A DNA stretch of 64,000 bases from Brevundimonas nasdae (GCF_016654005.1 NZ_JAEPWN010000001.1:1-64000); one strand, 5' to 3'. Shown: positions 35,071-46,000, counted from the first letter of the stretch. Numbers and translations are program-made. Notes: generated from the letters alone by a model not told the origin.

Positions 35071-36541
35071 TGGTCTGGTGACCTTCGTCGGTCTGGTCGT
35101 CGCGCTTTTCGCCCTGGCCACGGACTCGCGCCGAAAGGCGCTGCTGCTGCGGCGCGGCGTGACGTTGACGCTGACCGTCGTGTTCGGCGCAGCAGTTCTC
35201 TATCTCGAACTGTTCAGTGTTTGGGCCCCGGAGTGCGGGTGGGAGGCGGAGGTCTGCCGCGTTCTGGTTCTCGATGGCGACAAGCCCTGGATCACCCCGC
35301 AACAGGCCGCCTTCGTCCTCGTCCTAGTCTGGCTGGGGCTCGTGCTGCTCAATTTGCAGGGAAAGGCGCTGGGCACCCGGCATTTACCGCGCCTTCTCGC
35401 CCTGGCGACAGCGCTTGCGGAGGAGAAGCGATTCTCCGAGCTTAACCGGGTCATCCAGCCGCACTTGGGCCTGATCGCCGGGGTGTCCTCTGGTGCATTG
35501 ACCGCGTCGGATGCTCAGAAGCAGGCGGCGACGGCCCTGGAACGCCTACTCTACCGCCAGCGTGGGTTTGTGCAGTTCATTGCGATGGAGCGTCCGAAGA
35601 CTGCTGTGGAGATGATGGCGGTTGAGGGCCAAATTGTCTTTGAGTTCGCTGAACAGATCCTGCGAACCTTAGCCGAAAACACCGATAGCCCGCTGTTCAC
35701 CGAGGTGTACGAAAACCAGAACACCGTCAATGTCGGTTACGATTTCCCCGACCACAACACCTACCTGAGCTTCCTTTTCGGAGACGCGCGGCAGGCGGAG
35801 CGATTGGGGGCATGGGAGCCGGTCATGGAGGCCGCGCTCGTGTATCTCGCCGAGGCGAAAGACGGTGCTTACCAGACCTATCTGAGTGGTACGGCTGACC
35901 GGTTCCAGAACGAGGAGCGTTGGCGTGACCGCACCTTCGTCGCCATTCGCTATCTTGATCTGATGGTGGGCGCGGCGATGCGGCAAGGCGTTCATTGGCA
36001 CATGTGGCTGTTCTACACGACCCATCTGACCAAGAGCCTCCTCGAACTCTATGTCGATCCCCGCAAGGATGAAGAGGTCTTCGACGAGTGGCCGACCCGG
36101 AACGCCTATCTCCTTTCGTCCATCTTCGGCGCGTTGACGGACTGGATCGAGGCCATCGACCGCTTGCCTGCAGACTCGCCGCACCTCGTGCTGCAGTCAA
36201 ACAGAGCCGTTACTCAGAATGGAAACATCCCCAAGTCGGCGATCATCGCCTTGGGCGACTGCTTGCGGCAGGTGCTGTTGGCCGATGCGGTCTCGGATCG
36301 GTTCAAGCGGAATCTCTCCGAGATTGTCTTCAGGTGCATCGCCAAGCTGCCCCGGGACGGGGACAAGCGAGGTTTCCGGGAGAGCCTCGTGGCCAGCGTC
36401 CTGGCTGGTGGTCCGATGATGCAATCCGATCATCTCGGTGAACTTCGCGGGATCTTCGAACGCGAGGATCACATCTTACGTGGACGGCTCAAGGATTTCG
36501 AGGAGGCACTGGACGCGGCAATCGATCTTGCTCGGGGATGA
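35060..36541 (+). CDS. Membrane protein of unknown operon
   Basis: Encodes 493 residues from ATG 35060. Three transmembrane helices lie in the first 100 residues (L-V-T-F-V-G-L-V-V-A-L-F, LTLTVVFGAAVLYLEL, A-A-F-V-L-V-L-V-W-L-G-L-V-L-L). The remaining 390 residues are soluble and mostly helical, with no recognised family. It overlaps the HNH-like gene and is followed four bases later by the nuclease gene, so all are co-translated. A membrane-anchored sensor or effector is a reasonable guess. Confidence 0.75.
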   Translation: MSIDGLVTFVGLVVALFALATDSRRKALLLRRGVTLTLTVVFGAAVLYLELFSVWAPECGWEAEVCRVLVLDGDKPWITPQQAAFVLVLVWLGLVLLNLQGKALGTRHLPRLLALATALAEEKRFSELNRVIQPHLGLIAGVSSGALTASDAQKQAATALERLLYRQRGFVQFIAMERPKTAVEMMAVEGQIVFEFAEQILRTLAENTDSPLFTEVYENQNTVNVGYDFPDHNTYLSFLFGDARQAERLGAWEPVMEAALVYLAEAKDGAYQTYLSGTADRFQNEERWRDRTFVAIRYLDLMVGAAMRQGVHWHMWLFYTTHLTKSLLELYVDPRKDEEVFDEWPTRNAYLLSSIFGALTDWIEAIDRLPADSPHLVLQSNRAVTQNGNIPKSAIIALGDCLRQVLLADAVSDRFKRNLSEIVFRCIAKLPRDGDKRGFRESLVASVLAGGPMMQSDHLGELRGIFEREDHILRGRLKDFEEALDAAIDLARG

Positions 36542-36545
36542 CGGC

Positions 36546-37744
36546 GTGAAGACGCTTGAAGACATGGTCCAGGACTGGGGCGGTTTCGAACGCCTCGTCG
36601 CCGAGCTTCATGACACGGGAACGGTCACCGTCGAGCATGACGTGATCCTGACCGGCCGCTCCGGCGCGCCCCGGCAGATTGACGTCCTGGTTCGTCATCG
36701 GGAGGGCTTCTACGAGCATCTGATTGTCGTCGAGTGCAAATATCGGAACTCACCCGTCGAACGCATTCACGTCGATGCGCTGACCACGACAGTCCGTGAA
36801 GTCGGAGCGTCCCGCGGCGTGATCTTCTCGACGCGAGGGTTTCAGAGCGGCGCCATCACCCAAGCCGCGCACGATAATATATCGCTCTACCAGATCAGGG
36901 AGCCGACGGATCTCGAATGGGGGCTGCCCGGTCGCCATCTCGATCTGTGGCTTCAGACCATCTCGATCGCTATCGGGGAACTGACCTTTCCCGGCGCCCT
37001 GGCGGCTGGCGCCCTGCCGGCGAACAACAATCTGGACATCAGGCTCGGATTTGAAGGGCCAGGGATTCCCGTTGTCGTCGACGGGTTGGATGTGAAGACG
37101 GTCGAGGAGCTACTTGAACGATTGGCGAGGGAGAGCGCCCGTAACGCCTACGCGGCCCAGCGCATCGATTTCGGCGATGGTGAATTCAAGGGCGTCCATC
37201 GGGCGCGCTTCCACGTCAGCTTCGCACCGGCCACCCCTGTGGAGCGGCCTCACGAAGGGGGAAAGCTGCTGTTCCCAAGGATCGAGTTCGACGTTGGGCT
37301 GAGGATCGATCAGAGCAGGATACAGATCGATCGGGCTGAGCGCTACGCCTTCGTCCTCGCGGTGGAGGACTGCGTGAAAAAGGTCGTGCAGACCGCCTCG
37401 CGGGGGACGGATGAAGATCGCACCGTCATTCATGAACATTCGCCTCGGCCGGCTGATCGCGAAGATGTCTTCCAGAACGGCACGATTGCTGTGATGTGGT
37501 TGGAGGGGTTCGCCCCGTTCACCGAGTTTGCGTCGATGCCTAAAGCCGACGGTGCGGGACGGTCTCTCTCGCTCAAGAGTGATCTGCCGCTGGTGAAAAG
37601 GGACCGGAGGACGAACCGGTCATCGCGATCCTTGAAACCTACAATCCGGGGCCGCTCTACATGATCTGCAGCCCCAACCGCGGCGTCGTCAGAGGCGCCC
37701 CTTTTCTGGCGGGCGATGTGCAGTCGGTGACGAACTTCAATTGA
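36546..37744 (+). pseudogene. Mrr-like restriction endonuclease, frameshifted near its end
   Basis: Starts at GTG 36546. The N-terminal PD-(D/E)XK core is clear: G-F-E-R-L-V (Glu16), R-Q-I-D-V-L-V (Asp46) and V-V-E-C-K-Y (Glu63, Lys65). The open frame ends at 37664 in arginine-rich nonsense, but the -1 frame carries on with DEPVIAILETYNPGPLYMIC to a TGA at 37744. Adding one A to the A-run at 37596-37599 restores 399 residues. The nuclease core is untouched, so the truncated protein might still act. The indel sits in a homopolymer, so assembly error is possible. Confidence 0.7.
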
Positions 37745-37910
37745 CGGTGACTGCTCGACGAGTGTCAAAGGTGACGTCGATCGCGCGGTGCTGGGATATC
37801 TCGACGGTGACCTGCAGGGTGTGACCGTTGACGGGCCATCTCTCCGAAAGCGTCAGCGCTCGTGCAAGAATCCAAAATGTCTGAACGGTCGAAAGCATAG
37901 ACGCCGTGCC

Positions 37911-38009
37911 CTAGGTTCGTAGAACTGCGGCGATGACGGTCAGTACGGCAGCGGCGAGGCGGATCACTTCGATGATGAACGACAGAGAGGGCGTGAGACG
38001 AGGCTTCAT
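37911..38009 (-). CDS. 32-residue hydrophobic peptide
   Basis: Reverse-strand ORF with GGAG seven to eight bases before the ATG. After M-K-P-R-L-T-P it forms one membrane helix, F-I-I-E-V-I-R-L-A-A-A-V-L-T-V-I-A-A-V-L, ending R-T. Size and layout resemble small membrane peptides, including type I toxins, but there is no proof that it is expressed. It lies upstream of the end of the four-gene operon on the other strand, in an otherwise empty gap (37745-38083). Confidence 0.35.
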   Translation of the reverse strand: MKPRLTPSLSFIIEVIRLAAAVLTVIAAVLRT

Positions 38010-38083
38010 GGGATGGGCTCCAGTTTCGAGCATCATCCGGGGTCTTTGCCGCCTCGAAGGAGCAGGGGAGCATCGCTAACCCC

Positions 38084-39115
38084 CTAAAGATTTCCGAGCT
38101 TAACGCCGTTAGCCCCCCTTCTAGACCGGGCTTTCAGGATCGCTGCGGCAGTCGGCCTGAACCGTCCGTTGGCGCCCTTCTCGAAATACTGGTCGATGCG
38201 CTGGTAGATGGACTTCAGGTCGGACAGTTCCCTGATCTCCGCGACGCGCTCCGCGCACCGCTTGCGGGAGATGTCGGGGGACTGCACGATGATCGCCAGA
38301 GCCGCCTCTCTTGTTTCCTCGCCGCCCTTGCGGGGCTTTTGAGCATTGCGACGGTTGCCGGCTCTTACATCCGCATGACGGGCTGCGAGGGGAAGAAGGC
38401 GTTCGTTCGCCTCCGCCCGGGCCATCAGATAGCCGAACACGGCGCGGCCCTCTTCGTCAGCGCTGTTCTCGGCGGACCAAAGTGCGACGATCGCTTGATG
38501 GTAGAGCGGATCGGCGAGGCTGGAGAATGTCGGCCAGTCGCTGCGATCGTCGGACAGCATCAGACTTTCCACGTCTTCCTCGAACCCCAATGCGGTTTGC
38601 AATCTCGCGTACAGAGCCTGTTGGGCTTGGAAGTAGTCGCCCCTCGACACGGGCGTCATGACGTCGGCGGCGCCACGGAACTCCCAGGCCTGCGCGATGG
38701 GGGTGATGCGACCCGTCGGTGACTTGAGACCCAATTCCGCCCACCGGCTTTCTTGATGATGCGGATGGTCCAGTTGCCCCTGGCCGGCGCGCACGGAGAT
38801 AACCTTCACGCCGAGGATGACGACGGTGTCTCCCGCCTTGACCTCCTGGGCGCTTCCTCGAGCATTTTGAATCAGGCGATCATCCTCACTACTCCACGGG
38901 AACAGCAGCCGAGGCGCGTTTCGATCGAAGCGGACGGACCCAAGTATGGAGGTGGGCGACCATTGCGCCCGATCGAGATCTGGGTGAGCGAGATCGAAGA
39001 GAACGCCATCGACGTCAATTCTCTCACCAGCGCGGCAAGCCGACCCGAGATGCCACATGCGCGTGAACATCTCCGCTTCGGCCGGATCCAGCTCCGGGAC
39101 CTGATCATCGCTCAT
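38084..39115 (-). CDS. Protein of unknown function, next to HEPN gene
   Basis: Encodes 343 residues from ATG 39115. The N-terminal part (to about 120) is mostly beta-like, with V-K-A-G-D-T-V-V-I-L-G-V-K; the middle is helical with two tryptophan-rich stretches; the C-terminus is basic (R-S-R-R-G-A-N-G-V-K) and could touch DNA or RNA. A helix-turn-helix-like segment (ISRKRCAERVAEI) lies near 290. No family was recognised. It is divergent from the HEPN gene at 39291, with 175 bp between them. Confidence 0.7.
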   Translation of the reverse strand: MSDDQVPELDPAEAEMFTRMWHLGSACRAGERIDVDGVLFDLAHPDLDRAQWSPTSILGSVRFDRNAPRLLFPWSSEDDRLIQNARGSAQEVKAGDTVVILGVKVISVRAGQGQLDHPHHQESRWAELGLKSPTGRITPIAQAWEFRGAADVMTPVSRGDYFQAQQALYARLQTALGFEEDVESLMLSDDRSDWPTFSSLADPLYHQAIVALWSAENSADEEGRAVFGYLMARAEANERLLPLAARHADVRAGNRRNAQKPRKGGEETREAALAIIVQSPDISRKRCAERVAEIRELSDLKSIYQRIDQYFEKGANGRFRPTAAAILKARSRRGANGVKLGNL

Positions 39116-40546
39116 GGCTTTTCTTCCTTCCCATGGACACCCCGTGTGAGCTGACCGACGTGCATCGCTGCCCGAAGTAACAATGATTGGTTACGCGAAG
39201 CGAGATCGGAAGTAAGCTCTCTCGATATTGATGGTTCTCTGAGGAGGGCGGCTGTCGCAGCTTCCCGATGGCCTGCCTTCCGAGTGACGAATGATACCGA
39301 CCCCACGCCCGATCTCAGCTGCACGCAAACGCCAGGTCGCTGCAGCCTCTGAACTCATCAAGGGGTTGCGTGGAGCCGAGACGCTCGATCTGTTCGCGCA
39401 CCATTTCCCTGGCGACACCAAGGCGTTCAAACAGGTCGAGGCTGTGATCAAGCCTCAGCGTCTGGAGCTCCGACGGCTGCTCGCCGGCGAGGATATCCAT
39501 GTCGGGATTGAGATTCTCGATCCTCTCCTATTCCGGCTCATCCGCGACGGATCAGAAGACCCTCTCGCGGAAGCGGTGGCGGAGCTGAACCAGCAGGCGT
39601 TTCACGAGCCCGGTTTCGTCCTCTATCCGCTCCATGGCTACGGTGTGATGAAGCCGTTCAGTTTGGGCAGGCCTTCGCTGGATGAAGTCGTCTTCTCGGA
39701 TCTCGGGGTGGCGGTCGTGCCGCCCACCAAGTCGATCCAGCAAACCATCAAATTCGTCAAAGAGGCGGCCTTGGCCTTGGGGATCAACTCGTCGATCCCG
39801 AACCATGTTCTGTCGCAGGAGCATGCGAACCGTAGATTCCGGTGGTTATCGGAAAACCCGCTGATGATGATCCGCGTTCGATCCTATGCGGTCGGCGCCT
39901 ATGAAAATCAGTCGGAGTATATGCGGAAGCTCGGTCTAGGAGCGGCGCAGGTGATGCTGCTTTCCGTACTGGTCGATCCGACAGACCCCAAACGATTCAG
40001 CAGTTCGCGGTCCAGTGATGAGACCTTGGACATCCGCCACTATCTTGTGTTTGAGAATGCGGGCGCCGGACGCGAGCTCTCCTATCGTCGCGTCCCAATG
40101 AACCTTTCCTCCACGGCTCTCGCGCAGCTTTCCGATCTCAACGTCGATCTTCATCTCGAGACCCTGAAAGCCTCAACCGGCGCCCAGTTGGCCGCCCGAT
40201 CAGAGGCCACGATCAACGGCCTGGGCGCCTTTCATCGGGCCAATGTCGTCCCCGGTCAGCAGGATACGGCTCGAACCCGTTTCGCCCTGAAGCTTCTCGA
40301 CTCCATCTATTGGTTCCGCCGATCGTTTACGGGGAGTGCGATGGATCACGAAGCGATCGTCAGCCTGGCGGTCGCCTTCGAAGCCTTGCTCATCGACTCC
40401 TATTCAGGCGGCGTCACCGCGCGCATCGTTGACCGTGCGACCCACATCCTGAAGGCGGAAAGCCAGCCTAAAGCCGTCATCGATCTCGTGCGCAAGCTGT
40501 TCAGTGCGCGGGGCGACGTGGTGCATGCTGACGTGCCCCTGAGTTT

Positions 40547-41473
40547 TCATCCAGCGGCGACCAGAGTCCTTGGGTTAGTTACGCCTCGCAGCGTGGGGTG
40601 AGCAACAGGCCGGGCCGCGCAGCTTTCATCCTGCGCAGCGGGTCGGCCTGTTGCGGTCAGACTGGCGGCAAAAGCCTCCGGGGTGAGGTAGCCGATCGAC
40701 GAGTGCGGCCGGCGGGTGTTGTAGTCCAGCGCCCAGGCGGCGACCTTCTGGCGGGCGTGATCCAGGCTGAAGAACAGGCTCTCGTTGAGCAGTTCGTCGC
40801 GCATCCGGCCGTTGAAGGATTCCACAAACCCGTTCTGGGTCGGCTTGCCCGGCGCGATGTAGTGCCAGTCGACGCCATGATCCTGCGCCCAGGCCAGGAT
40901 GGCGGTGGACGTGAACTCCGTGCCGTTGTCGCTGACGATCATGGCGGGACGGCCCCGCCGAGCGATCAGCGCTGTCAGCTCTCGCGCGACGCGGCGTCCC
41001 GAGATCGAGGTGTCGGGGATCGCCGCCAGGCACTCGCGGGTGACGTCGTCGACCACGTTGAGAATGCGGAAGCGGCGGCCCGTGGCGAACTGGTCGTGCA
41101 CAAAGTCCAGCGACCAGCGGGCGTTCGGCCTGGCCTCGACCAGGATCGGCGCGCGCGTGCCCATGGCGCGACGACGTGAGCGGCGCTTGCGCACCGTCAG
41201 GCCTTCCTCGCGATAGAGCCGGTAGATCCGGTTCTTGCCCGAGGGTTCTCCCTCACGCCGCAGCAGCACGAACAGCCGCCGATAGCCGAACCGTCGCCGC
41301 TCGACAGCCAGGGCGCGCAGCCGCTCCCGCAGCGCCGTGTCCGGCTGTCGGCAGGAGCGATAGCGCACCGACTTACGGTCCGCCTTGATGATGGAGCAGG
41401 CCCGTCGCTCGCTGACGCCGAACGCCGCCTTCAGATGGGCGACGGCCTGGCGCAGCGCCGCGGGCCCTACCAC
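40547..41473 (-). CDS. IS3-family transposase OrfB (DDE integrase domain)
   Basis: Encodes about 308 residues, produced mainly as a fusion with OrfA by -1 frameshifting. The DDE catalytic triad is visible: W-S-L-D-F-V-H-D, I-V-S-D-N-G-T-E-F and N-G-F-V-E-S-F-N-G-R-M-R-D-E. The helical region before it (ERRACSIIKADRKSVRYRS) is typical of IS3 OrfB. The frame is intact, so the element may still move. It ends 13 bases from the left inverted repeat. Confidence 0.94.
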   Translation of the reverse strand: MVGPAALRQAVAHLKAAFGVSERRACSIIKADRKSVRYRSCRQPDTALRERLRALAVERRRFGYRRLFVLLRREGEPSGKNRIYRLYREEGLTVRKRRSRRRAMGTRAPILVEARPNARWSLDFVHDQFATGRRFRILNVVDDVTRECLAAIPDTSISGRRVARELTALIARRGRPAMIVSDNGTEFTSTAILAWAQDHGVDWHYIAPGKPTQNGFVESFNGRMRDELLNESLFFSLDHARQKVAAWALDYNTRRPHSSIGYLTPEAFAASLTATGRPAAQDESCAARPVAHPTLRGVTNPRTLVAAG

Positions 41474-41733
41474 TTTTTTGACAGCAGATCGTTCAACGCG
41501 GCTTTGTCGAGCATGGCGTCGGCCAGCAGGCGCTTCAGCTTTCCGTTCTCGTCTTCCAGGGCCCGGAGGCGCTGGGCGTCCGACACGCTCATCCCGCCGA
41601 ACTTGGCCTTCCAGGCGTAGATCGTGCCCTCCGACACGCCGTGCTTGCGCGCCAGCTCGCCCGCTTTGGCGCCGGCCTCGTTCTCCCGCAGGATCCCGAT
41701 GATCTGCTCTTCCGTGAATCTCGCTCGTTTCAT
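41467..41733 (-). CDS. IS3-family transposase OrfA
   Basis: Encodes 88 residues. It is a helix-turn-helix protein starting M-K-R-A-R-F-T-E-E-Q-I-I-G-I-L-R-E and continuing G-E-L-A-R-K-H-G-V-S-E-G-T-I-Y-A-W-K-A-K, followed by a leucine-rich helix. It ends in L-L-S-K-K-W. The A-AAA-AAG heptamer near the end (reverse strand, 41479-41473) is a classic slippery site, where a -1 shift fuses OrfA to OrfB to make the active transposase. OrfA alone usually regulates transposition. Confidence 0.93.
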   Translation of the reverse strand: MKRARFTEEQIIGILRENEAGAKAGELARKHGVSEGTIYAWKAKFGGMSVSDAQRLRALEDENGKLKRLLADAMLDKAALNDLLSKKW

Positions 41734-42084
41734 TCCGTCCGTCCTTTCAAGGGCCGGACTCTAGCTCCGCGTGGAGGAAATTCTCAGGGGCACGTCAATG
41801 CGGGTTCGACAAAGTCGAAGCTCGACCTGCCCTTGGCGCGGAAGGCCTATGCCTATTGTCTGATGCACATTTTGGAGCGTCTGGCGCAGATCGACGAGAC
41901 GCCCACGACCGCCGTTGGCGATCTCCTTGGAGACGTGCGCTCTGTCCGCCCCAAGCTCGACGAGCGAGTTCGCCGGGCATGGCGTGCGTTCAAACAGAAC
42001 TGAGCTCGGAGTCGTGGCGCAAACCGGTCGCTATGATCCCGCAAGATGCGAAGGCGCCGCCCTCGAGAGAGGTGGAAGAGCACA

Positions 42085-43233
42085 ATGACCCAATCCGACC
42101 ATGCGCCGTCGCGCTACTTTCTGGATGAGAGCGGCACGACCGGGGACCTGTCCAAGGCTGGGGCCGGTCTTGATTTCAAACAGCAGCCGGTCTTCGCTCT
42201 GGCGGCCGTCGGCGTTGATGACGAGCAGGGCCTCGCCGACCGGTTGGCCCAAATTCGTAGGTGCCGGTTTTCGCAGGCCGCCGAACTGAAATCGAGCAAA
42301 GGTCATGCGACGTCGGCCGTCGTCTCGGAGCTTCTGGACGCGATAGACGCCTTAGGTGGCGGCATCCTTCTCGAGGTGATGGACAAGCGGTTCACCCTGG
42401 GGGCGACCATGATCAACACCCTGGTCATGCGTCCCCTGTCGCCGGACGATCACAATCCGAGCGCGCTCTGGTTCCGCGCGCAACTCGCCGAGCAACTCCA
42501 TGATACCGCGCCGGTGGAGGTCTATGACGCCTTCATTCAGGCGTGTCGCAACCCGGGAGAGGCGAGCCTGAAGGCCGCCTTCCGCGCCGTCCTTCAATGG
42601 GCGCCGCCCGAGACGCCACGCGACAGTCCTGCCGGCGCCATCCGCTTCTTCACTCTCGACAGTCTGAAAGACTATCGCAAAGCCGGTGTGTCGAAGCCGG
42701 AGGTGCAGCGCCAGTTCCTGCCGCTTCCCGATTCGGGTCACACGGGCAAGGAGGTCTGGGTCCTCCCGCACCTGTCGGCCTTCACCAATCTCTATGCCCG
42801 GATCAACAAGCTTCGGGGCGGGAGCTTGGCGGAGGTGCAGATCGTCCATGACGACCAGCCCTATGTGGCGGAGATCCTCCGGTCGTCGAAACAGGCGGTC
42901 GAAGGCCTGGCCGCAGACGACAGGAGGGTGGCGCTCGCGAGGGCCGACTATCGGTTCGTCGAAACATGCGAGTTGACCTTCACGGCTTCGACCGGCTCGC
43001 CGGGCGTGCAGGCCGCCGACCTGATCGCCGGCTTCGCGATGCGGTACACCCGCGACGCTCTCGCCGGGACCCTGCCCAGCCCTGAAAGCCTGAAGGTGTT
43101 CCGTCGTCTGGCAAACACGCGCGATGGAACGCCCGGGTTCGGCATGAACCTCATGCTGTCGAACCGCGACGTTCTACGGTGCGGTCTCCTTCCCAGTCGA
43201 GACCCGGCGGTGCGACCGTCTGCGCCACGTTGA
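42085..43233 (+). CDS. DUF3800 family protein
   Basis: Encodes 382 residues from ATG 42085, preceded by GGAAGAG. The N-terminus has Y-F-L-D-E-S-G-T-T-G and the C-terminus has G-V-Q-A-A-D-L-I-A-G-F, the two acidic motifs of DUF3800, a family predicted to have an RNase H-like fold and often found in abortive-infection loci. It lies 81 bases after the HEPN gene and is probably co-transcribed with it. A two-gene HEPN/DUF3800 defence system is inferred. Confidence 0.85.
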   Translation: MTQSDHAPSRYFLDESGTTGDLSKAGAGLDFKQQPVFALAAVGVDDEQGLADRLAQIRRCRFSQAAELKSSKGHATSAVVSELLDAIDALGGGILLEVMDKRFTLGATMINTLVMRPLSPDDHNPSALWFRAQLAEQLHDTAPVEVYDAFIQACRNPGEASLKAAFRAVLQWAPPETPRDSPAGAIRFFTLDSLKDYRKAGVSKPEVQRQFLPLPDSGHTGKEVWVLPHLSAFTNLYARINKLRGGSLAEVQIVHDDQPYVAEILRSSKQAVEGLAADDRRVALARADYRFVETCELTFTASTGSPGVQAADLIAGFAMRYTRDALAGTLPSPESLKVFRRLANTRDGTPGFGMNLMLSNRDVLRCGLLPSRDPAVRPSAPR

Positions 43234-43338
43234 CAGCAGGCTCGAGGCGCGCGGGCTCAACCCTCATCGAAAATCCTGCGTCCGCACCTTGATGGCGTCG
43301 AGAGACAGGTCGGGAATGTAGATGTCGCGTACCTTCTT

Positions 43339-43384
43339 CCATACGGCTCTCCCTCGACTTCCGGGTCGAAGGAAGCCCGTATGG
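43339..43384 (+). promoter_or_regulatory. Hairpin covering the start codon of the right cassette
   Basis: CCATACGG (43339-43346) pairs with CCGTATGG (43377-43384), enclosing an inner helix TCGAC (43354-43358) with GTCGA (43365-43369). The ATG at 43381 is inside the outer stem. The same structure exists at 820-865, with substitutions that keep pairing. Confidence 0.45.
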
Positions 43385-43599
43385 AGGCCATGACTGAGAG
43401 TGAAGACGAGAACCTCCGACCCCGGCATTTGGAAGACATCATGTTGTCGGCGATCTGGACGCGGCTGGAGCAGGCGGGTGACTTGGCCACGGCCTCCGAC
43501 GTGATGGACGCCCTGTCACGCGTTTCGGCGTTCGCGGATGAGGTGGGCGTCCTGACCCGTGCCCTGGAACTCCTCCGGCGGATAGAATCCGAAAGCTGA
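43381..43599 (+). CDS. Small cassette protein of unknown function (right copy)
   Basis: Encodes 72 residues from ATG 43381, which matches the GTG start at 862 of the left copy and has GGAAG five bases upstream. It shares SAIWTRLEQAGDLATASDVM with its partner but differs in the C-terminal half (S-R-V-S-A-F-A-D-E-V-G-V-L-T). No family was recognised. Conservation of both start signals and frame in two copies supports that it is a real gene. Confidence 0.6.
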   Translation: MEAMTESEDENLRPRHLEDIMLSAIWTRLEQAGDLATASDVMDALSRVSAFADEVGVLTRALELLRRIESES

Positions 43600-43680
43600 G
43601 ATTTCTCCTTCTTCCATTGGACTTGGCGGCGGAAGGAAGCGTTGGTCGCTCCACCGCAAGGGTGCGGATGGAGAGAAATC

Positions 43681-43932
43681 ATGAACGAGAACAATGTGAA
43701 GGCGACTGGGGAATGTGCATTGAAGCCAGAGCACATCAGCAAGATCAGCCAGGTGATCGCACTGCTGCGCCGTCCCGAAGGCGCCACGGCGGCCCAGATC
43801 ATGGCGGCGACCGGTTGGCAGGCCCATAGCGTGCGCGGCGCTATCGCTGGGCAGATCCGCAAGAAGCTGGGCCTGGCGGTGGCGACCGAGAAGGTCGAGT
43901 GCCTGACCGTCTATCGCATCACGGCTGCCTGA
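43681..43932 (+). CDS. DUF3489 domain protein (right cassette)
   Basis: Encodes 83 residues from ATG 43681 with GGAGAG upstream. It carries the same helix-turn-helix-like core as the left copy (M-A-A-T-G-W-Q-A-H-S-V-R-G-A-I-A-G-Q), differing mainly in the first 20 residues. It overlaps the DUF2924 start by one base. Confidence 0.8.
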   Translation: MNENNVKATGECALKPEHISKISQVIALLRRPEGATAAQIMAATGWQAHSVRGAIAGQIRKKLGLAVATEKVECLTVYRITAA

Positions 43933-44356
43933 TGGCGGAAGACATGGTGACCCTGGAGGGCCTGCGGGCGGAATGGCGGGACAAGTTCATGACCGCCCCG
44001 CCCAAGCTCCGATCCCGCGACCTGATGGCGCGGGAGATCGCCTATCGCGAACAGGTCGCCCGTGAGGGCGGCCTTTCCCGGACCATGGAACAGCGCCTGG
44101 CCAAGCTGGCCGAGCGGTTCGCCGAGGACGAGGCCTACCAGCCGTCCCAGGCTCCGAGGATCAAGGCCGGCAGTTGCTTCGTGAAGGACTGGCGAGGTGA
44201 ACGCCATGAGGTCTGGGTGAAGGAGGAAGGCTTCAACTACCGGGGTCGGGACTTCGTCTCCCTCAGCCAGGTCGCCTTCGCCATCACAGGCACGAAGTGG
44301 AACGGACCGGCCTTCTTCGGTCAGAGGAAGGCCGGTCATGGAAAGGTCGGGCGACC

Positions 44357-44360
<4 letters not shown>
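43932..44360 (+). CDS. DUF2924 domain protein (right cassette)
   Basis: Encodes 142 residues, five longer than the left copy because of a short insertion near the C-terminus (G-H-G-K-V). Otherwise it is nearly identical, with RDLMAREIAYREQ and S-C-F-V-K-D-W-R-G-E-R-H. It overlaps the recombinase gene by four bases. Likely accessory protein for the recombinase. Confidence 0.85.
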
Positions 44361-45967
<1,607 letters not shown>

Positions 45968-46000
45968 ACTCGACCCTTACGCACCACCAGAAACACAAGC

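Larger units (their letters stand above)
40534..41792 (-). mobile_element. IS3-family insertion sequence (IS407/IS511-like)
   Basis: The 1259-bp element has inverted ends beginning TGCCCCTGAG (left 40534) and CTCAGGGGCA (right, ending 41792), with the IS3-type TG...CA termini. CG is found on both sides (40532-40533 and 41793-41794) as a possible 2-bp target duplication. It carries overlapping orfA and orfB on the reverse strand. It interrupts the HEPN gene. Subgroup assignment comes from the OrfA sequence and is tentative. Confidence 0.92.
39291..42003 (+). pseudogene. HEPN-domain protein gene split by an IS3-family element
   Basis: The 5' part (39291-40533) and the 3' part (41795-42003) together give 1452 bases, exactly 484 codons, if the IS and one copy of a 2-bp CG flank are removed. 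The rejoined protein of 483 residues carries a C-terminal ApeA-like HEPN domain with R-G-D-V-V-H (Arg407, His412), the RX4H motif of HEPN ribonucleases. The IS lies only a few codons after that motif, so the present protein gains an abnormal tail and stops at 40601 inside the IS. HEPN proteins are RNA-cutting toxins of defence systems; DUF3800 follows 81 bases downstream. Confidence 0.75.
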
